The position numbers and the translations under genes are program-made. Shown in pieces: positions 1 to 8,383 of a stretch of DNA of 64,000 nt; positions within the stretch are counted from its first letter, which is position 1, and every line of letters begins with the position of its first letter. Below the pieces are notes generated by a model. The model was given only the letters and a program-made list of their open reading frames with translations, made no database searches and was not told the DNA's origin. The stretch is taken from positions 620,001 to 684,000 of the forward strand of contig CP099977.1 of NCBI GenBank assembly GCA_024372495.1, read 5' to 3'. This DNA is from Pseudarthrobacter sp. Fe7. GTDB lineage: Bacteria; Actinomycetota; Actinomycetes; Actinomycetales; Micrococcaceae.

Positions 1-748
1 GGGACCGGCCCGGCGCGCCCACCATCGCCACCCGCGGCCTGGTGTCCCCGGAGTATCTGCGGCGGGAGATCGTGGACTTGTCCGCCTGGGCATGGAATGA
101 CTTCCTGGCCGCCAACGGCGATCCGCAGCTGTTCCGGCTGGCCGACGTGGACGGTTCCACCATCTTCCCCGCCCCGGACGGCGCACTGCCGGACCGCTAT
201 GACGGCTTCGACGACGGCATCGGCGACTACCCGGACTGGATCCGGGAGCACGGCGTGCCCGTCCTGGCCGACATTCCGCACCTGCCCGAAGGCCTGGCCG
301 GGCTGGAGGAAACCCGCCGGGTGGACCTGGAGGAATGGATGGACCGGTTTGGCCTGGATGCCGTGGTGTTCCCTGCCGCCGCCGACGTTGCCCCCGCAGA
401 CGCGGACACCAACCCCGCCTCGGCGGACATCGCCTGGCGCAACGGCGTATGGGTGGCCAATGGGAACCTGGCCCCCGGCACCTGGGTATTCCCACGGTCA
501 CGGTTCCCATGGGCATCGCAGCGGACATCGCCATGCCTGTGGGCCTGACCATCGCCGGCAAGGCTTACAACGACACAGACCTGCTCCGACTGGCAGCAGC
601 GTTCGAGGCCACAGGCACACGACGCGTCCCGCCCCCGCGCACGACGCCGCCCGGGTCGGGAATGCTCCCGGCTAAGCCGGCCAAACCGAGGCGCAGGCTT
701 TTCTGCGCCTCGGCAAACGGCTCTGCCCGCCCATCGGAAGCGCCTTGA
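1..748 (+). CDS. Amidase family protein, C-terminal part, cut by the window edge and frameshifted
   Basis: The reading frame is open from the first bases, so the N-terminus lies outside the window. The visible part matches the C-terminus of amidase-signature hydrolases: a DAVVFPAAADVAP stretch, then a GIPTVTVPMG segment and VGLTIAGKAYND, where these enzymes close the fold. The catalytic Ser-Ser-Lys region is not in view. The frame changes near 473-477, where a C run seems to have lost one base. The end is uncertain: the open frame runs to 748 but passes through a strong stem-loop at 686-713, so the natural stop may be TAA at 673-675 after a second small indel. The substrate cannot be told. 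Confidence 0.7.
686..713 (+). terminator. Stem-loop after the amidase gene
   Basis: Arms CCGAGGCGCAG and CTGCGCCTCGG pair perfectly (11 bp) around a 6-base GCTTTT loop. No T-run follows, so it is a possible rather than a typical intrinsic terminator. It sits between the amidase and the alditol oxidase gene. Confidence 0.4.
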
Positions 749-807
749 CAGCCGGGTTTGTTAGCGCTGACAGTGAGGGGAAACCAACACCAAGCGAAAG
801 CCACTCG

Positions 808-2058
808 ATGAAGAACTGGGCAGGAAACCTCGAATACTCCTCCGCTGACGTCAGGCGGCCGGAATCCACAGCGGAATTGGCAGCGATCGTGGCTGATTCA
901 CCGCGGGTCAAGGCTTTGGGGTCCCGGCACTCTTTCAACCGGGTAGGCGACACGGACGGCGTCCACGTCCTCCTCGACGCCCTGCCGCAGCAGGTCGAGC
1001 TGGATTCCAGCCGGGGGACAGTACGCGTCAGTGGGGGCGTGAGCTACGGGGCTCTGTGCCGGACCCTTGAGGAGTCCGGTGTTGCCATCCACAACCTTGC
1101 CTCGCTGCCGCACATCTCGGTGGCAGGTGCGGTGCAGACCGGAACGCATGGCTCCGGAGTGGACAACCCTTCGCTGGCCGGCGCCGTGGAATCCATCGAC
1201 GTGGTCCGGGCCTCAGGGGAGCAGGTCACGCTGACCCGGGCGGACGGCGACGAGTTCCTGGCAAGTGTGGTGGGCATCGGGGCCCTTGGCATCGTTACCG
1301 GGCTGGAACTGGCGGTGCGGCCCAGCTTCAGGATGCGCCAGCGTGTGCTCGAGGACCTGCCCTGGGACAACGCCCTGGCCGATTTCACCACCATTGTGTC
1401 CAGCGCCTACAGCGTGAGCCTGTTTACCGACTACGCCGGCGGCACGATCAACCAGGTCTGGCTTAAGGCACTTGAGGACGAGCAGCCGCTTTCCAACCTG
1501 TTCGGGGCAACAGCGGCCCTGAACCCCCGGCATCCCCTGCCTGACATGTCCGCGGAGAACTGCACCGTGCAGCTGGACCAACCCGGGCTCTGGCTGGACC
1601 GGCTGCCGCACTTCCGCCACGAGTTCACCCCCAGCAACGGGGACGAACTCCAGAGTGAGTTCATCCTTCCGTTGGAGCACGCCCCCGCCGCCCTCCAGGC
1701 AGTCCGTGGGCTGGCCGAAGATCTTGCCCCGCTGCTGTTCGTCTCGGAAATCCGGACCGGCGCCGCCGACGAATTCTGGCTCAGCCCGTTCTACCGGCAG
1801 CAAAGCGTGGCGCTGCACTTCACCTGGAAACCGCTGCAGCCCGAGGTGGAAGCCGTCCTGCCGGTACTGGAGGACGCCCTGCGGCCCTTCGGTGCCCGGC
1901 CGCACTGGGGCAAGCTGTTCACCCCGGACGGACATGACTGGGAGAAGCTGTACCCCCGCTTCGCCGAATTCCGCTCCTATGCGGCCGGGCACGATCCCCA
2001 GGGCAAATTCCGGAATAGCCTGCTGGACAGTATCCTGGGCGTTCCAGCCCGCCGATAG
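808..2058 (+). CDS. aldO: FAD-dependent alditol (xylitol/sorbitol) oxidase
   Basis: A 416-aa VAO-family flavoprotein that probably oxidises the terminal hydroxyl of polyols such as xylitol or sorbitol to aldoses, producing H2O2, in the cytoplasm. It resembles Streptomyces AldO throughout: NWAGN near the start, GSRHSFN in the FAD domain where the Arg-His-Ser-Phe stretch carries the FAD-linked His, LASLPHISVAGAVQTGTHGSG, AYSVSLFTDY, a substrate-side SEIRT segment, and the C-terminal RPHWGKLFT. I chose ATG 808 because NWAGN follows it at once as in AldO, although upstream in-frame starts exist. The frame is intact. Sugar-lactone oxidases are relatives, but the HWGK and SEIRT motifs favour an alditol oxidase. 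Confidence 0.85.
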   Translation: MKNWAGNLEYSSADVRRPESTAELAAIVADSPRVKALGSRHSFNRVGDTDGVHVLLDALPQQVELDSSRGTVRVSGGVSYGALCRTLEESGVAIHNLASLPHISVAGAVQTGTHGSGVDNPSLAGAVESIDVVRASGEQVTLTRADGDEFLASVVGIGALGIVTGLELAVRPSFRMRQRVLEDLPWDNALADFTTIVSSAYSVSLFTDYAGGTINQVWLKALEDEQPLSNLFGATAALNPRHPLPDMSAENCTVQLDQPGLWLDRLPHFRHEFTPSNGDELQSEFILPLEHAPAALQAVRGLAEDLAPLLFVSEIRTGAADEFWLSPFYRQQSVALHFTWKPLQPEVEAVLPVLEDALRPFGARPHWGKLFTPDGHDWEKLYPRFAEFRSYAAGHDPQGKFRNSLLDSILGVPARR

Positions 2059-2080
2059 GAAGCCCCGGTACGCTGGGGGA

Positions 2081-2425
2081 ATGACTTTCCGCGCCGGCGT
2101 CGTCCCCGCCACCGCCCTTGCCGCTGTCCTACTGCTGCTGACGGGATGCGGTGCGGTGGGGGATGCTGCCGGCACCGCCGCCAGCGACGCTGCGACCAAG
2201 GCGGCCTCGGCCGCGGCGCAGGAGGTCAACCGGCAAATATGCGCGGTAGTGCAGGACGGCTTGGTCAGCGCGTCGGACCGGCAGGCCTTGGCCGGCATGG
2301 TCTCGGCCGCACGGACGGCCGGAGTTCCGCCCGAGATCACGACGCCGTTGGGCCAGATAGCGGAGGCCGGGGACCAGGTGCCGGCTGACTCCGTCCGGGC
2401 CCTGAAGGACGCCTGCAAGGCCTGA
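2081..2425 (+). CDS. Small secreted lipoprotein of unknown function
   Basis: A 114-aa protein beginning with a hydrophobic signal peptide (VVPATALAAVLLLL) followed by the lipobox LTGC, so it should be lipidated at Cys 24 and anchored outside the membrane. The mature part is Ala-rich and hydrophilic, with a predicted helical stretch and two further Cys residues (QICAVV and DACKA) that could pair. No domain is recognised. It starts 22 bases after the alditol oxidase stop, so the two may be co-transcribed. Confidence 0.75.
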   Translation: MTFRAGVVPATALAAVLLLLTGCGAVGDAAGTAASDAATKAASAAAQEVNRQICAVVQDGLVSASDRQALAGMVSAARTAGVPPEITTPLGQIAEAGDQVPADSVRALKDACKA

Positions 2426-2584
2426 CGGCAGGGGCCGGAAGTCCCTACAATGCCCGGGTCCGCGGCAGTACGGTGAAACGACGAACCAGTAAGCCTGTGA
2501 TGCTGAATCACGCGCGAAGGAGATCGTCGGGGCGGAACTTGGCTACACCACCTCCGCCCTACCCACCCCGGAGGAGGCGGCAAA

Positions 2585-3724
2585 GTGACAACCAGCCTGC
2601 AGAAATATGCCGACCTGTACCGTATTCCCGGCCCCTGGTGCACCGCTTACGTGGCTGCGGGGACCGGAACCGTGGACACGCTTGAGGCCGGTGACGTCAG
2701 GGCCGGGAACACGCGTGCGCAGCTTGAAGCACAAGGGGCGGCGCCCGGTGACGTCGAGGCGATGGAACAGGCCCTCCAGCCTGCGGCCGGGATCCCCTCC
2801 CCGTGTCCAGGTTTGTCCTGGTCCACGGCGGTACGACCGCAGCGAATGAACTGCTGCCGGGCAACCTGGTATTGCCGGAACGGGTGGCAGTGGGGCACAT
2901 CCCGGACCTGCTTCCACTGGTCAAGCACCGGCCTGGAGAGCTGGCCTACGTGGTGGCTGAAGTGAGCCGGGAACACGGTGAAATCCGGTTGTACCGTGCA
3001 GGGGCAGGCGCTCCCCGCAGCGTGCGGGAGGTGGAAGGCGAGTCCGAGCACGTGCATAAGTTCCACGGCGGTGGTTGGTCGGAGCCTGCGGTTCCAGCAC
3101 CACACCGAGGACGTCTGGCGCCGGAACGCGGACGAAGTGGCAGGTGAAATTGACAGGGTGGCCGGCTCCAGCGGCGCCCGGCTGATCGTTCTCGCCGGCG
3201 ACATCCGTGCACGCGGGCTGGTCAAGGACAACCTCTCCGAGGCCAGCCGGGCACTTGTGTCGGAGGTGGATTCGCATACCCATACCCCCGGCGCGGACAG
3301 CGCGGACCTGGCGGACCAGGTCAACGGGCGTGTAGCCGAGCTGTGGGCCTGGGAACAGCAGGCGGTGATGGACAGGCTGGCGGTCCAGGAGGGCCAGGCC
3401 AACCCGGAATCCGCACAGGGCGTGGAGGCCGTGGTGCATGCACTGCAGCAGGCGCAGGTGGACGTCCTCATTCTTGATGATGAGGCTTTGTCCGAACGGA
3501 CCCTGTTGGCGCTGGATAAAGAACCGTGGGTCGCCACGGCGAAGGAAGAAGCCCTGGCTGCTGCAGGAATCCTGGGGGAAGTGCCGGCCCCCGCGGCCCT
3601 GCTGCGGGCTGCCGCGTTGACGGACGCCCGCGTTCTCCTGGTCCCGGGCCCGGTACTGCCGCAGGGCATTGACGTAGCGGCATTGCTGCGCTGGCCCTCG
3701 GGACCCGTGGTCCCGTCGTCGTAA
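2585..3724 (+). CDS. Vms1/Ankzf1-type (baeRF2, eRF1-like) protein, two frameshifts
   Basis: A GTG start follows the strong RBS GGAGGAGG. After correcting two indels the product is about 379 aa and looks like actinobacterial baeRF2/Vms1-like proteins: an N-terminal domain (FVLVHGGTTAANELL), a central HKFHGGGWS loop, and a C-terminal eRF1-like domain ending LLRWPSGPVVPSS. Family members resemble tRNA-releasing eRF1 domains, and a role in ribosome rescue or hibernation has been proposed but not settled for bacteria. The first break is a lost C near 2797-2800. The second is an extra C at 3082-3088 (GAGCCTG). After correction, the residue following GGGWS is Glu, where catalytic Vms1 relatives usually carry Gln. 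Confidence 0.7.
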
Positions 3725-3776
3725 GCGCCGCCGTCCCTGCGACGCTGCGCCGGCCCCTTGCCTTTCGGAGGTCGGG

Positions 3777-4309
3777 TCAGTTCTGGTGCGGCTGTTCCCA
3801 GCCGCGACTACCGGCCGCCCGCCCCGCCTGGGGACGGTGCCCGGCCCGGTGCTCCGGCGGAGCGAAGGGGACTACGCCGGTGTCGCGGCTGAGCGGGACG
3901 GCGCGGACGAACTTGGTGAGTTCTTCCCGGAGTTCCTTCCAGCAGATGTCCGGATCGTCCGGATAAGCATTGACTTCCGCCTGCCGCGCCGCGTCCACTG
4001 CGGCCATTCCGGCGTCCGTCAACTCCACTTTCAGCTGCCGGCGGTCCGAGGCGTGGCGGGTCCTGGTAATGAGTCCTGTACCTTCAAGCCGTGTGAGGAC
4101 ACGGCCCAGCGTCTGGCTTTGGACCCTGATCGCGTCTGCAAGCTGTTCCTGGTTCAGTGGGCCCCCCGTCAGGCCTTCCAATGCGATAACGGCTGCACGG
4201 GTGAGGCCAAGGGGGCCAGTGCATCGTCCTGGCGCCGCTGGATCAGCCGGGCCGCCAAAGTGATCAGGCGGTAGCTGCTCCGGGCGTCCGGATCGAGATT
4301 GCTGGTCAT
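3777..4309 (-). CDS. MarR-family transcriptional regulator, one frameshift
   Basis: About 177 aa after correcting one lost base near 4209. The N-terminal helix (YRLITLAARLIQRRQDD) is followed by a winged-HTH (LNQEQLADAIRVQSQTLGRVLTRLEGTGLITR) and the wing RHASDRRQLKVELTDAG, which are classic MarR features. The start is ATG at 4309. It is divergent from the LEA-like operon that starts at 4584, and the intergenic region holds palindromes that are good operator candidates (4371-4382 and 4509-4524). It therefore probably represses itself and the operon. The ligand is unknown. Confidence 0.8.
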
Positions 4310-4370
4310 CGGCCGCGGCCTTCCTATAGGTGGCGAAGTGCTGGTCACCCTGCGTCGCTACCCCCTACAA

Positions 4371-4382
4371 TAAGCATGCTTA
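4371..4382. promoter_or_regulatory. Palindromic operator candidate TAAGCATGCTTA
   Basis: A perfect 12-bp palindrome in the region between the divergent MarR gene and the stress operon. The same 12-mer occurs at 10240-10251, upstream of the PPOX-fold gene. Inference: a MarR binding site. Confidence 0.6.
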
Positions 4383-4508
4383 GCAACATATTCGCAAGTA
4401 GGCTTACTATCCGCCCGGCATGCCGACTGGCCGCCCAACCCCGCCAGGCCCGAAAAGCCCAGCACTTCCCCTTGCAATCCAAATGGGAAGTGTGCTTAGT
4501 ATCTAATT

Positions 4509-4524
4509 AGTAACCTTGCTTACT
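4509..4524. promoter_or_regulatory. Second, degenerate MarR operator candidate
   Basis: AGTAACCTTGCTTACT matches the extended palindrome AGTAAGCATGCTTACT at 14 of 16 positions. It lies 60 bases before the first gene of the downstream operon, a position suited to repression. A partial copy (AGTAGGCTTACT) lies near 4396. Confidence 0.4.
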
Positions 4525-4583
4525 AAGTCGCCAGCACTGCTGGTTCTTGATCGCCAGCTAACCCTTTCCGAAAGAGAGCGAAG

Positions 4584-5468
4584 ATGACAGAGAACCAATG
4601 GCCCCAGACCCCGCACACCACCACGGAGCCGGCCATCGCCGATCCCTACGGTGCAACGGAGGCAGCTCCCCGGCAGGCCTCCTACCCCAGCACTTCGGAT
4701 GACACCTCCAAGACGCAGGCAGCCAAGGATGAGGCATCCAATGTTGCAGGCGAGGCAGCATCCGCCGCCCAGGGCGTCGCCCAGACTGCCAAGGACGAGG
4801 CAGCCAACGTGGCACAGGAGGCGAAGGCCAATGCGCAGGACCTGCTGCACCAGGCAAAGTCGGGCCTTACCAGCCAGGCAGGAACCCAGCAGCAGAAGGC
4901 CGCCGAGGGCATCCGTAACATCTCCAGCCAGCTGCACAGCATGGCCACGGCCCCGGACCAGCAGGGCATGGCCAACGATTTGGTCCGGCAGGCAGCCGAG
5001 CGCACCTCTTCGATGGCAACCTGGCTGGAAAACCGCGAACCCGGTGACCTCCTGAACGAGGTCCAGCGTTTTGCCCGCAACCGTCCCGGAACGTTCCTGC
5101 TCCTCGCTGCCGGCGCCGGCGTCCTGGCCGGACGCCTCACCCGCGGCCTCACCGCAGGCGCACCCGAAGCACAGGCGCAGGTACAGGGTCCTGGCCAGCA
5201 CCGCGCCGTGCAGTCGCCGCCGGCAGCGCCGCTGCGCCAGGAGACCGTGTACGCCGCCGGCACGGACAACCTCTTCGAAGAGCCGGTGGTCGGCAGCGCC
5301 GCCCCGGTGTCAACCAGCACCCTTCCTTCGGGAACCGCCGAAGAGACCCCGCTGCGGTTTGAGAACGACCCATACCGGGCCGAAAACGCCGTGTACAGCG
5401 CCGAAGAGCCCTTTGGCACTGACGGCACGTCCGGGACCGGCCGCCACGGCCAGACGGGTGGTCTGTGA
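4584..5468 (+). CDS. LEA-like, Ala/Gln-rich stress protein with one membrane segment
   Basis: A 294-aa protein not assigned to a named family. Residues about 40-95 form repeating amphipathic helices built on AKDEAxNVAxEA, similar to the 11-residue repeats of LEA-type desiccation proteins. A short hydrophobic segment (TFLLLAAGAGVLAGRL) near residues 170-185 may insert into the membrane. The C-terminal 100 residues are disordered, rich in Pro, Ala, Glu and Thr. The RBS AAAGAGAG precedes ATG. It overlaps the holin-like gene, so it is first in a three-gene operon (4584-6540) under probable MarR control. Lysine is encoded by AAG, unlike the third gene. Confidence 0.75.
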   Translation: MTENQWPQTPHTTTEPAIADPYGATEAAPRQASYPSTSDDTSKTQAAKDEASNVAGEAASAAQGVAQTAKDEAANVAQEAKANAQDLLHQAKSGLTSQAGTQQQKAAEGIRNISSQLHSMATAPDQQGMANDLVRQAAERTSSMATWLENREPGDLLNEVQRFARNRPGTFLLLAAGAGVLAGRLTRGLTAGAPEAQAQVQGPGQHRAVQSPPAAPLRQETVYAAGTDNLFEEPVVGSAAPVSTSTLPSGTAEETPLRFENDPYRAENAVYSAEEPFGTDGTSGTGRHGQTGGL

Positions 5469-5899
5469 TGAGTAGCCAGATTCCGGAGCCGCCGCCTACC
5501 GCGGCGCATGAGAAAGCGGACAACGCCTCGCTCGGTGAGTTGCTCGGGGACGTCACCCGGGACCTGTCCACCCTGATGCGCCAGGAAGTGGAACTGGCCA
5601 AGGCCGAACTCAAACAAACCACATCCCGCGCAGGCAAAGGCGCCGGCATGCTCGCCGGCGCCGGGGTCGGCGGACACTTCGTCCTGCTCTTCCTCTCCCT
5701 GGCCCTGATGTGGGCCTTGGGCGCCATCATGGCCCTGGGCTGGGCCGCGCTGATCGTCGCCGTCATCTGGGCCATCATCGCCGCCGTCCTTGCCTCCACC
5801 GGCCGCAAGGAACTCAAGCAGATCAAGGGCCTGCCCCAAACCAGCGAAACCCTCGCAGAAATTCCCCCAACCCTAAAACCAGGTGAGGTAAACCGATGA
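5468..5899 (+). CDS. Phage-holin-superfamily (Actinobacterial Holin-X-like) membrane protein
   Basis: A 143-aa membrane protein. The N-terminal amphipathic helix (LGELLGDVTRDLSTLMRQEVELAKAEL) followed by two transmembrane helices (about residues 65-85 and 90-110) matches the Holin-X/DUF1469 family. These are chromosomal membrane proteins, not evidence of a phage. The start may be ATG 5468 or GTG 5465; both overlap the previous stop. The stop overlaps the ATG of the DUF3618 gene by four bases, indicating translational coupling. Confidence 0.75.
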   Translation: MSSQIPEPPPTAAHEKADNASLGELLGDVTRDLSTLMRQEVELAKAELKQTTSRAGKGAGMLAGAGVGGHFVLLFLSLALMWALGAIMALGWAALIVAVIWAIIAAVLASTGRKELKQIKGLPQTSETLAEIPPTLKPGEVNR

Positions 5900-6540
5900 G
5901 CGAAAACCCTGACGTCATCCGCGCAGACATAGAAGCCACCCGAGCACGCCTGGGCACCAACGTCGACGCCGTGGCCGACAAAGTCACCCCGTCCAACATC
6001 GTCCACCGCCAAACCGACAAAGTCCGCGACGCCGTGACCGGGGTGAAGGAGAAAATCATGGGAGCAGCAGACACCACCACCACCAACATCCACAACACCA
6101 CCACCACCAACGCCGTGCACTCCGCCGGCGACAGCCTCCACCAGGCACAGGACGCCGTCTCGGCCAAACTCTCCGACGCCGGCCACACCGTCAGCCAGGC
6201 CCCGGACCAGGTCAAAGCCAAAACCGCCGGAAACCCCCTGGCCGCCGGACTCATCGCGTTCGGCGCCGGAATGCTGGTCTCCTCCCTGATCCCGGCCAGC
6301 CAGAAAGAACGCGAAGCCGCGGACCAACTCAAAACCGCAGCCCAGCCCCTGGCAACCCAGGTCACCGACGCCGCCAAAACCATGGCCCAGGACCTCAAGG
6401 AACCAGCCCAGGAAGCTATGGACAACGTCAAAGCCACCGCCACCGACGCCGCCCAAAACGTCAAAACCGAAGGCCAACAAGCCGCAACCGACGTCAAAGA
6501 CCGCGCCACCGACGCCAAAGACAACGTCCAAAACACCTAA
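5896..6540 (+). CDS. DUF3618 protein with LEA-like C-terminal repeats
   Basis: A 214-aa protein. The N-terminus (PDVIRADIEATRARLGTNVDAVADKV) is the DUF3618 signature, often found beside holin-like genes in actinobacteria. A TTTTN-IHN-TTTTN repeat follows, then one hydrophobic segment (AAGLIAFGAGMLVSSLIP). The last 70 residues are Ala/Asp/Lys repeats predicted to form amphipathic helices. It is the last gene of the operon and is followed by a good terminator. Base use differs from its neighbours: 13 of 15 lysines are AAA, whereas the first operon gene uses AAG. Confidence 0.8.
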   Translation: MSENPDVIRADIEATRARLGTNVDAVADKVTPSNIVHRQTDKVRDAVTGVKEKIMGAADTTTTNIHNTTTTNAVHSAGDSLHQAQDAVSAKLSDAGHTVSQAPDQVKAKTAGNPLAAGLIAFGAGMLVSSLIPASQKEREAADQLKTAAQPLATQVTDAAKTMAQDLKEPAQEAMDNVKATATDAAQNVKTEGQQAATDVKDRATDAKDNVQNT

Positions 6541-6567
6541 CCTGCGAAGGTAACCAAGGACTAAGGA

Positions 6568-6600
6568 AAGCCGGCTCCGCATACTGCGGGGCCGGCTTTT
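6568..6600 (+). terminator. Intrinsic terminator of the LEA-like operon
   Basis: AAGCCGGCTCCGCA pairs with TGCGGGGCCGGCTT (14 bp with one G-T pair) around a TAC loop, and the arm runs into TTTT. It lies 28 bases after the DUF3618 stop. Confidence 0.8.
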
Positions 6601-6642
6601 GCTGCTTCCGGACGGCGCCCGGCCACCAGCAGGGCCCTTGGG

Positions 6643-7428
6643 CTAGCGTTTGCCCTTCTTGCGGGACCCCTTGCCGCGGCCCTTGTCCGGGTTGGGGGCA
6701 TAACGCTGGGCCACCTTCGGCGCCTTCTTGGTGCCGGTGCCGCGGCGGTCCGGTTTTGGGTGCTTCTTCACCGCCTGTGGCTGGGCGGAGGGCTGGCGAG
6801 AGCTCTGTGCGGTGCGGCCGCGCACTACGCCGATAAATTCCTCAAGCACATCGTCGGTGGCCTCCGTGGGCCAGGCCAGGGCAATTTCGGTTCCTTCCGC
6901 ACCGGTGAGCCTGCGTGCCACGGTGTCCTTGGCGTTGAAGTGGCGTGCCACCGACATGGGGAGAATGAGCAGGCCTGCACCGGCGGCGACCACCTGGAGC
7001 GCTGCCTCCGGTCCGCCCAGGGCTGCCGGATCGAGGAAGGATTCCTGCGCGAGGTCCGCAAGCGCCACTTCCTCGAACACTGAAATCTCGTGGCCCTTCG
7101 GGGCAACCACCACTGGCTGCTCCTCGTACAGCGGAATGACGCTGAGGCCCTCCCGCTTGATGGGAAGGCGGACGAAGCCCATGTCCGCTTCCCCGGCGCG
7201 CAGCACTTCCTGCTGGACGGCGTCGTCCATCATGAATGCGTCAAGGGCAATGTGCGGCATCCGCTCTTCCCAGCGGCGAATCCACTTGCCGGGCGTCACC
7301 CCTGCCACGTACGCGATGCGGAGCACCCGCGGGGCCGCCTCATCAGGAGCGGCTTGGGCTTCAGGCGTGGGGGTATTGTCGGCGGGCACGTCTTCACAGT
7401 ACCCGGCGCCCGGATACCCTTGAAGCAT
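6643..7428 (-). CDS. LysR-type substrate-binding domain protein lacking the HTH
   Basis: About 261 aa. Residues about 35-210 look like the effector-binding domain of LysR regulators (VLRIAYVAGVTPGKWIRRWEERMP, then GEADMGFVRLPIKREGLSVIPLYEEQPVVV), but no winged HTH precedes it. The C-terminal 50 residues are strongly basic (KKHPKPDRRGTGTKKAPK and KGRGKGSRKKGKR), a possible nucleic-acid-binding tail. The start is uncertain. ATG at 7428 shares a CATG with the start codon of the divergent DUF5997 gene; GTG codons further in are alternatives. Confidence 0.65.
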   Translation of the reverse strand: MLQGYPGAGYCEDVPADNTPTPEAQAAPDEAAPRVLRIAYVAGVTPGKWIRRWEERMPHIALDAFMMDDAVQQEVLRAGEADMGFVRLPIKREGLSVIPLYEEQPVVVAPKGHEISVFEEVALADLAQESFLDPAALGGPEAALQVVAAGAGLLILPMSVARHFNAKDTVARRLTGAEGTEIALAWPTEATDDVLEEFIGVVRGRTAQSSRQPSAQPQAVKKHPKPDRRGTGTKKAPKVAQRYAPNPDKGRGKGSRKKGKR

Positions 7429-7828
7429 GACCTCTGCAAACTCCCAGTCCATGAAGCCGGCCACCGTTGCCAAGAAACTTGGCATCTACCTGCCGGCCAC
7501 CCCGCAGGAGTTCCAGGATTCAACCATTACCCGTGAGGAATTTGCCGAACTCCAGGCCAACCCGCCGGAATGGCTCGCCGAGCTCCGCCGCAACGGGCCG
7601 CATCCCCGCCCCGTCGTGGCACAGAAGCTGAACGTATCCATCAGCGGCCTGGCACGCGGCGGCGTGGAGGAAGCGCTCACGTCGGCGGAAATCACCGCGC
7701 TGCTGCAGGCTCCGCCGCAGTGGCTGGTCACCGAACGCGCCACGCACGCAGCCGTCCGCGCCGAGGCCCAGCGGGTCAAGGACGAGGCCGCGAAGAAGCA
7801 GTCCAGGAAGGACCGCGCACAGGCATAA
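7427..7828 (+). CDS. DUF5997 family protein
   Basis: A 133-aa protein of unknown function matching actinobacterial DUF5997 proteins: MKPATVAKKLGIYLPATPQEF, then LQANPPEWLAELRRNGPHPRP, then VSISGLARGGV. The last residues are basic and helical (AQRVKDEAAKKQSRKDRAQ). The SISGLARGG segment resembles a short DNA- or RNA-binding turn, but this is only a resemblance. It may start at ATG 7427 or 7451. It is divergent from the LysR-like gene with no intergenic space, so each promoter must lie inside the other gene or further upstream. Confidence 0.75.
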   Translation: MTSANSQSMKPATVAKKLGIYLPATPQEFQDSTITREEFAELQANPPEWLAELRRNGPHPRPVVAQKLNVSISGLARGGVEEALTSAEITALLQAPPQWLVTERATHAAVRAEAQRVKDEAAKKQSRKDRAQA

Positions 7829-7841
7829 CTGCCCGGGTCCT

Positions 7842-8222
7842 TCAGTCCTGGTGGATCTGGACGTAGTTGCCGCAGCCGTCGTCGAACACTGCGCTGGTCC
7901 CGAACGGGTCCGTGGTGGGCGGCGTCTTGAAACTGACCCCCGCTGCCGCAAGGCGCTCGTACTCCGCCTGGACATCGGGCACCCCAAAGACGATGGCGGG
8001 CAGGCCGGCCTCGCGCACCGCGTTCATGTAGTTGGCGCCAATAGGGTTGTCGCTGGGTTCCAAGAGCAGGCCCACCGAACTGTCGTCCGCCCCGGGGTCC
8101 TTAATGATGTACAGGTTGTACTCCGGCATGGCCATGAGCGTGTCAAAGCCAAGTGTGCCGGTGTAGAAGGCATGGGCGGCGGCGGGATCCTGGACGTGGA
8201 TGCTGCACATTTTGAGTCGCAT
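7842..8222 (-). CDS. VOC (glyoxalase/bleomycin-resistance fold) family protein
   Basis: A 126-aa single-domain protein with two beta-alpha-beta-beta-beta modules: MRLKMCSIHVQDPAAAHAFY at the N-terminus and IVFGVPDVQAEYERLAAAGV in the second half, ending FDDGCGNYVQIHQD with the usual metal-side acidic position. The substrate is not predictable. The start is ATG 8222, and the coding end nearly meets the DUF5997 gene (convergent). The frame is intact. Confidence 0.85.
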   Translation of the reverse strand: MRLKMCSIHVQDPAAAHAFYTGTLGFDTLMAMPEYNLYIIKDPGADDSSVGLLLEPSDNPIGANYMNAVREAGLPAIVFGVPDVQAEYERLAAAGVSFKTPPTTDPFGTSAVFDDGCGNYVQIHQD

Positions 8223-8383
8223 GGTCCCACGGTACCGCCGGGTCGGGCGCTGTTTGCAGTGCCTCCCCTCCCTTTCTTGCAGCCATTGACGCTGTGCCCT
8301 GAAGACGGTCCAATGGAATGACCAGCCCGGTCCTTCCGGCCGGGGCCCTGGTGAATCGGATTGACGGTCGCTGGAGGTGCAGG

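Noticed and set aside
5468..5899. Prophage remnant suggested by a holin-like protein
   Set aside because: Holin-X proteins are ordinary actinobacterial membrane proteins; no phage genes, integrase or att repeats are present.
5149..6582. Long minus-strand frame opposite the holin-like and DUF3618 genes
   Set aside because: The plus-strand genes have overlapping starts, RBS and known families; the minus frame is low-complexity.
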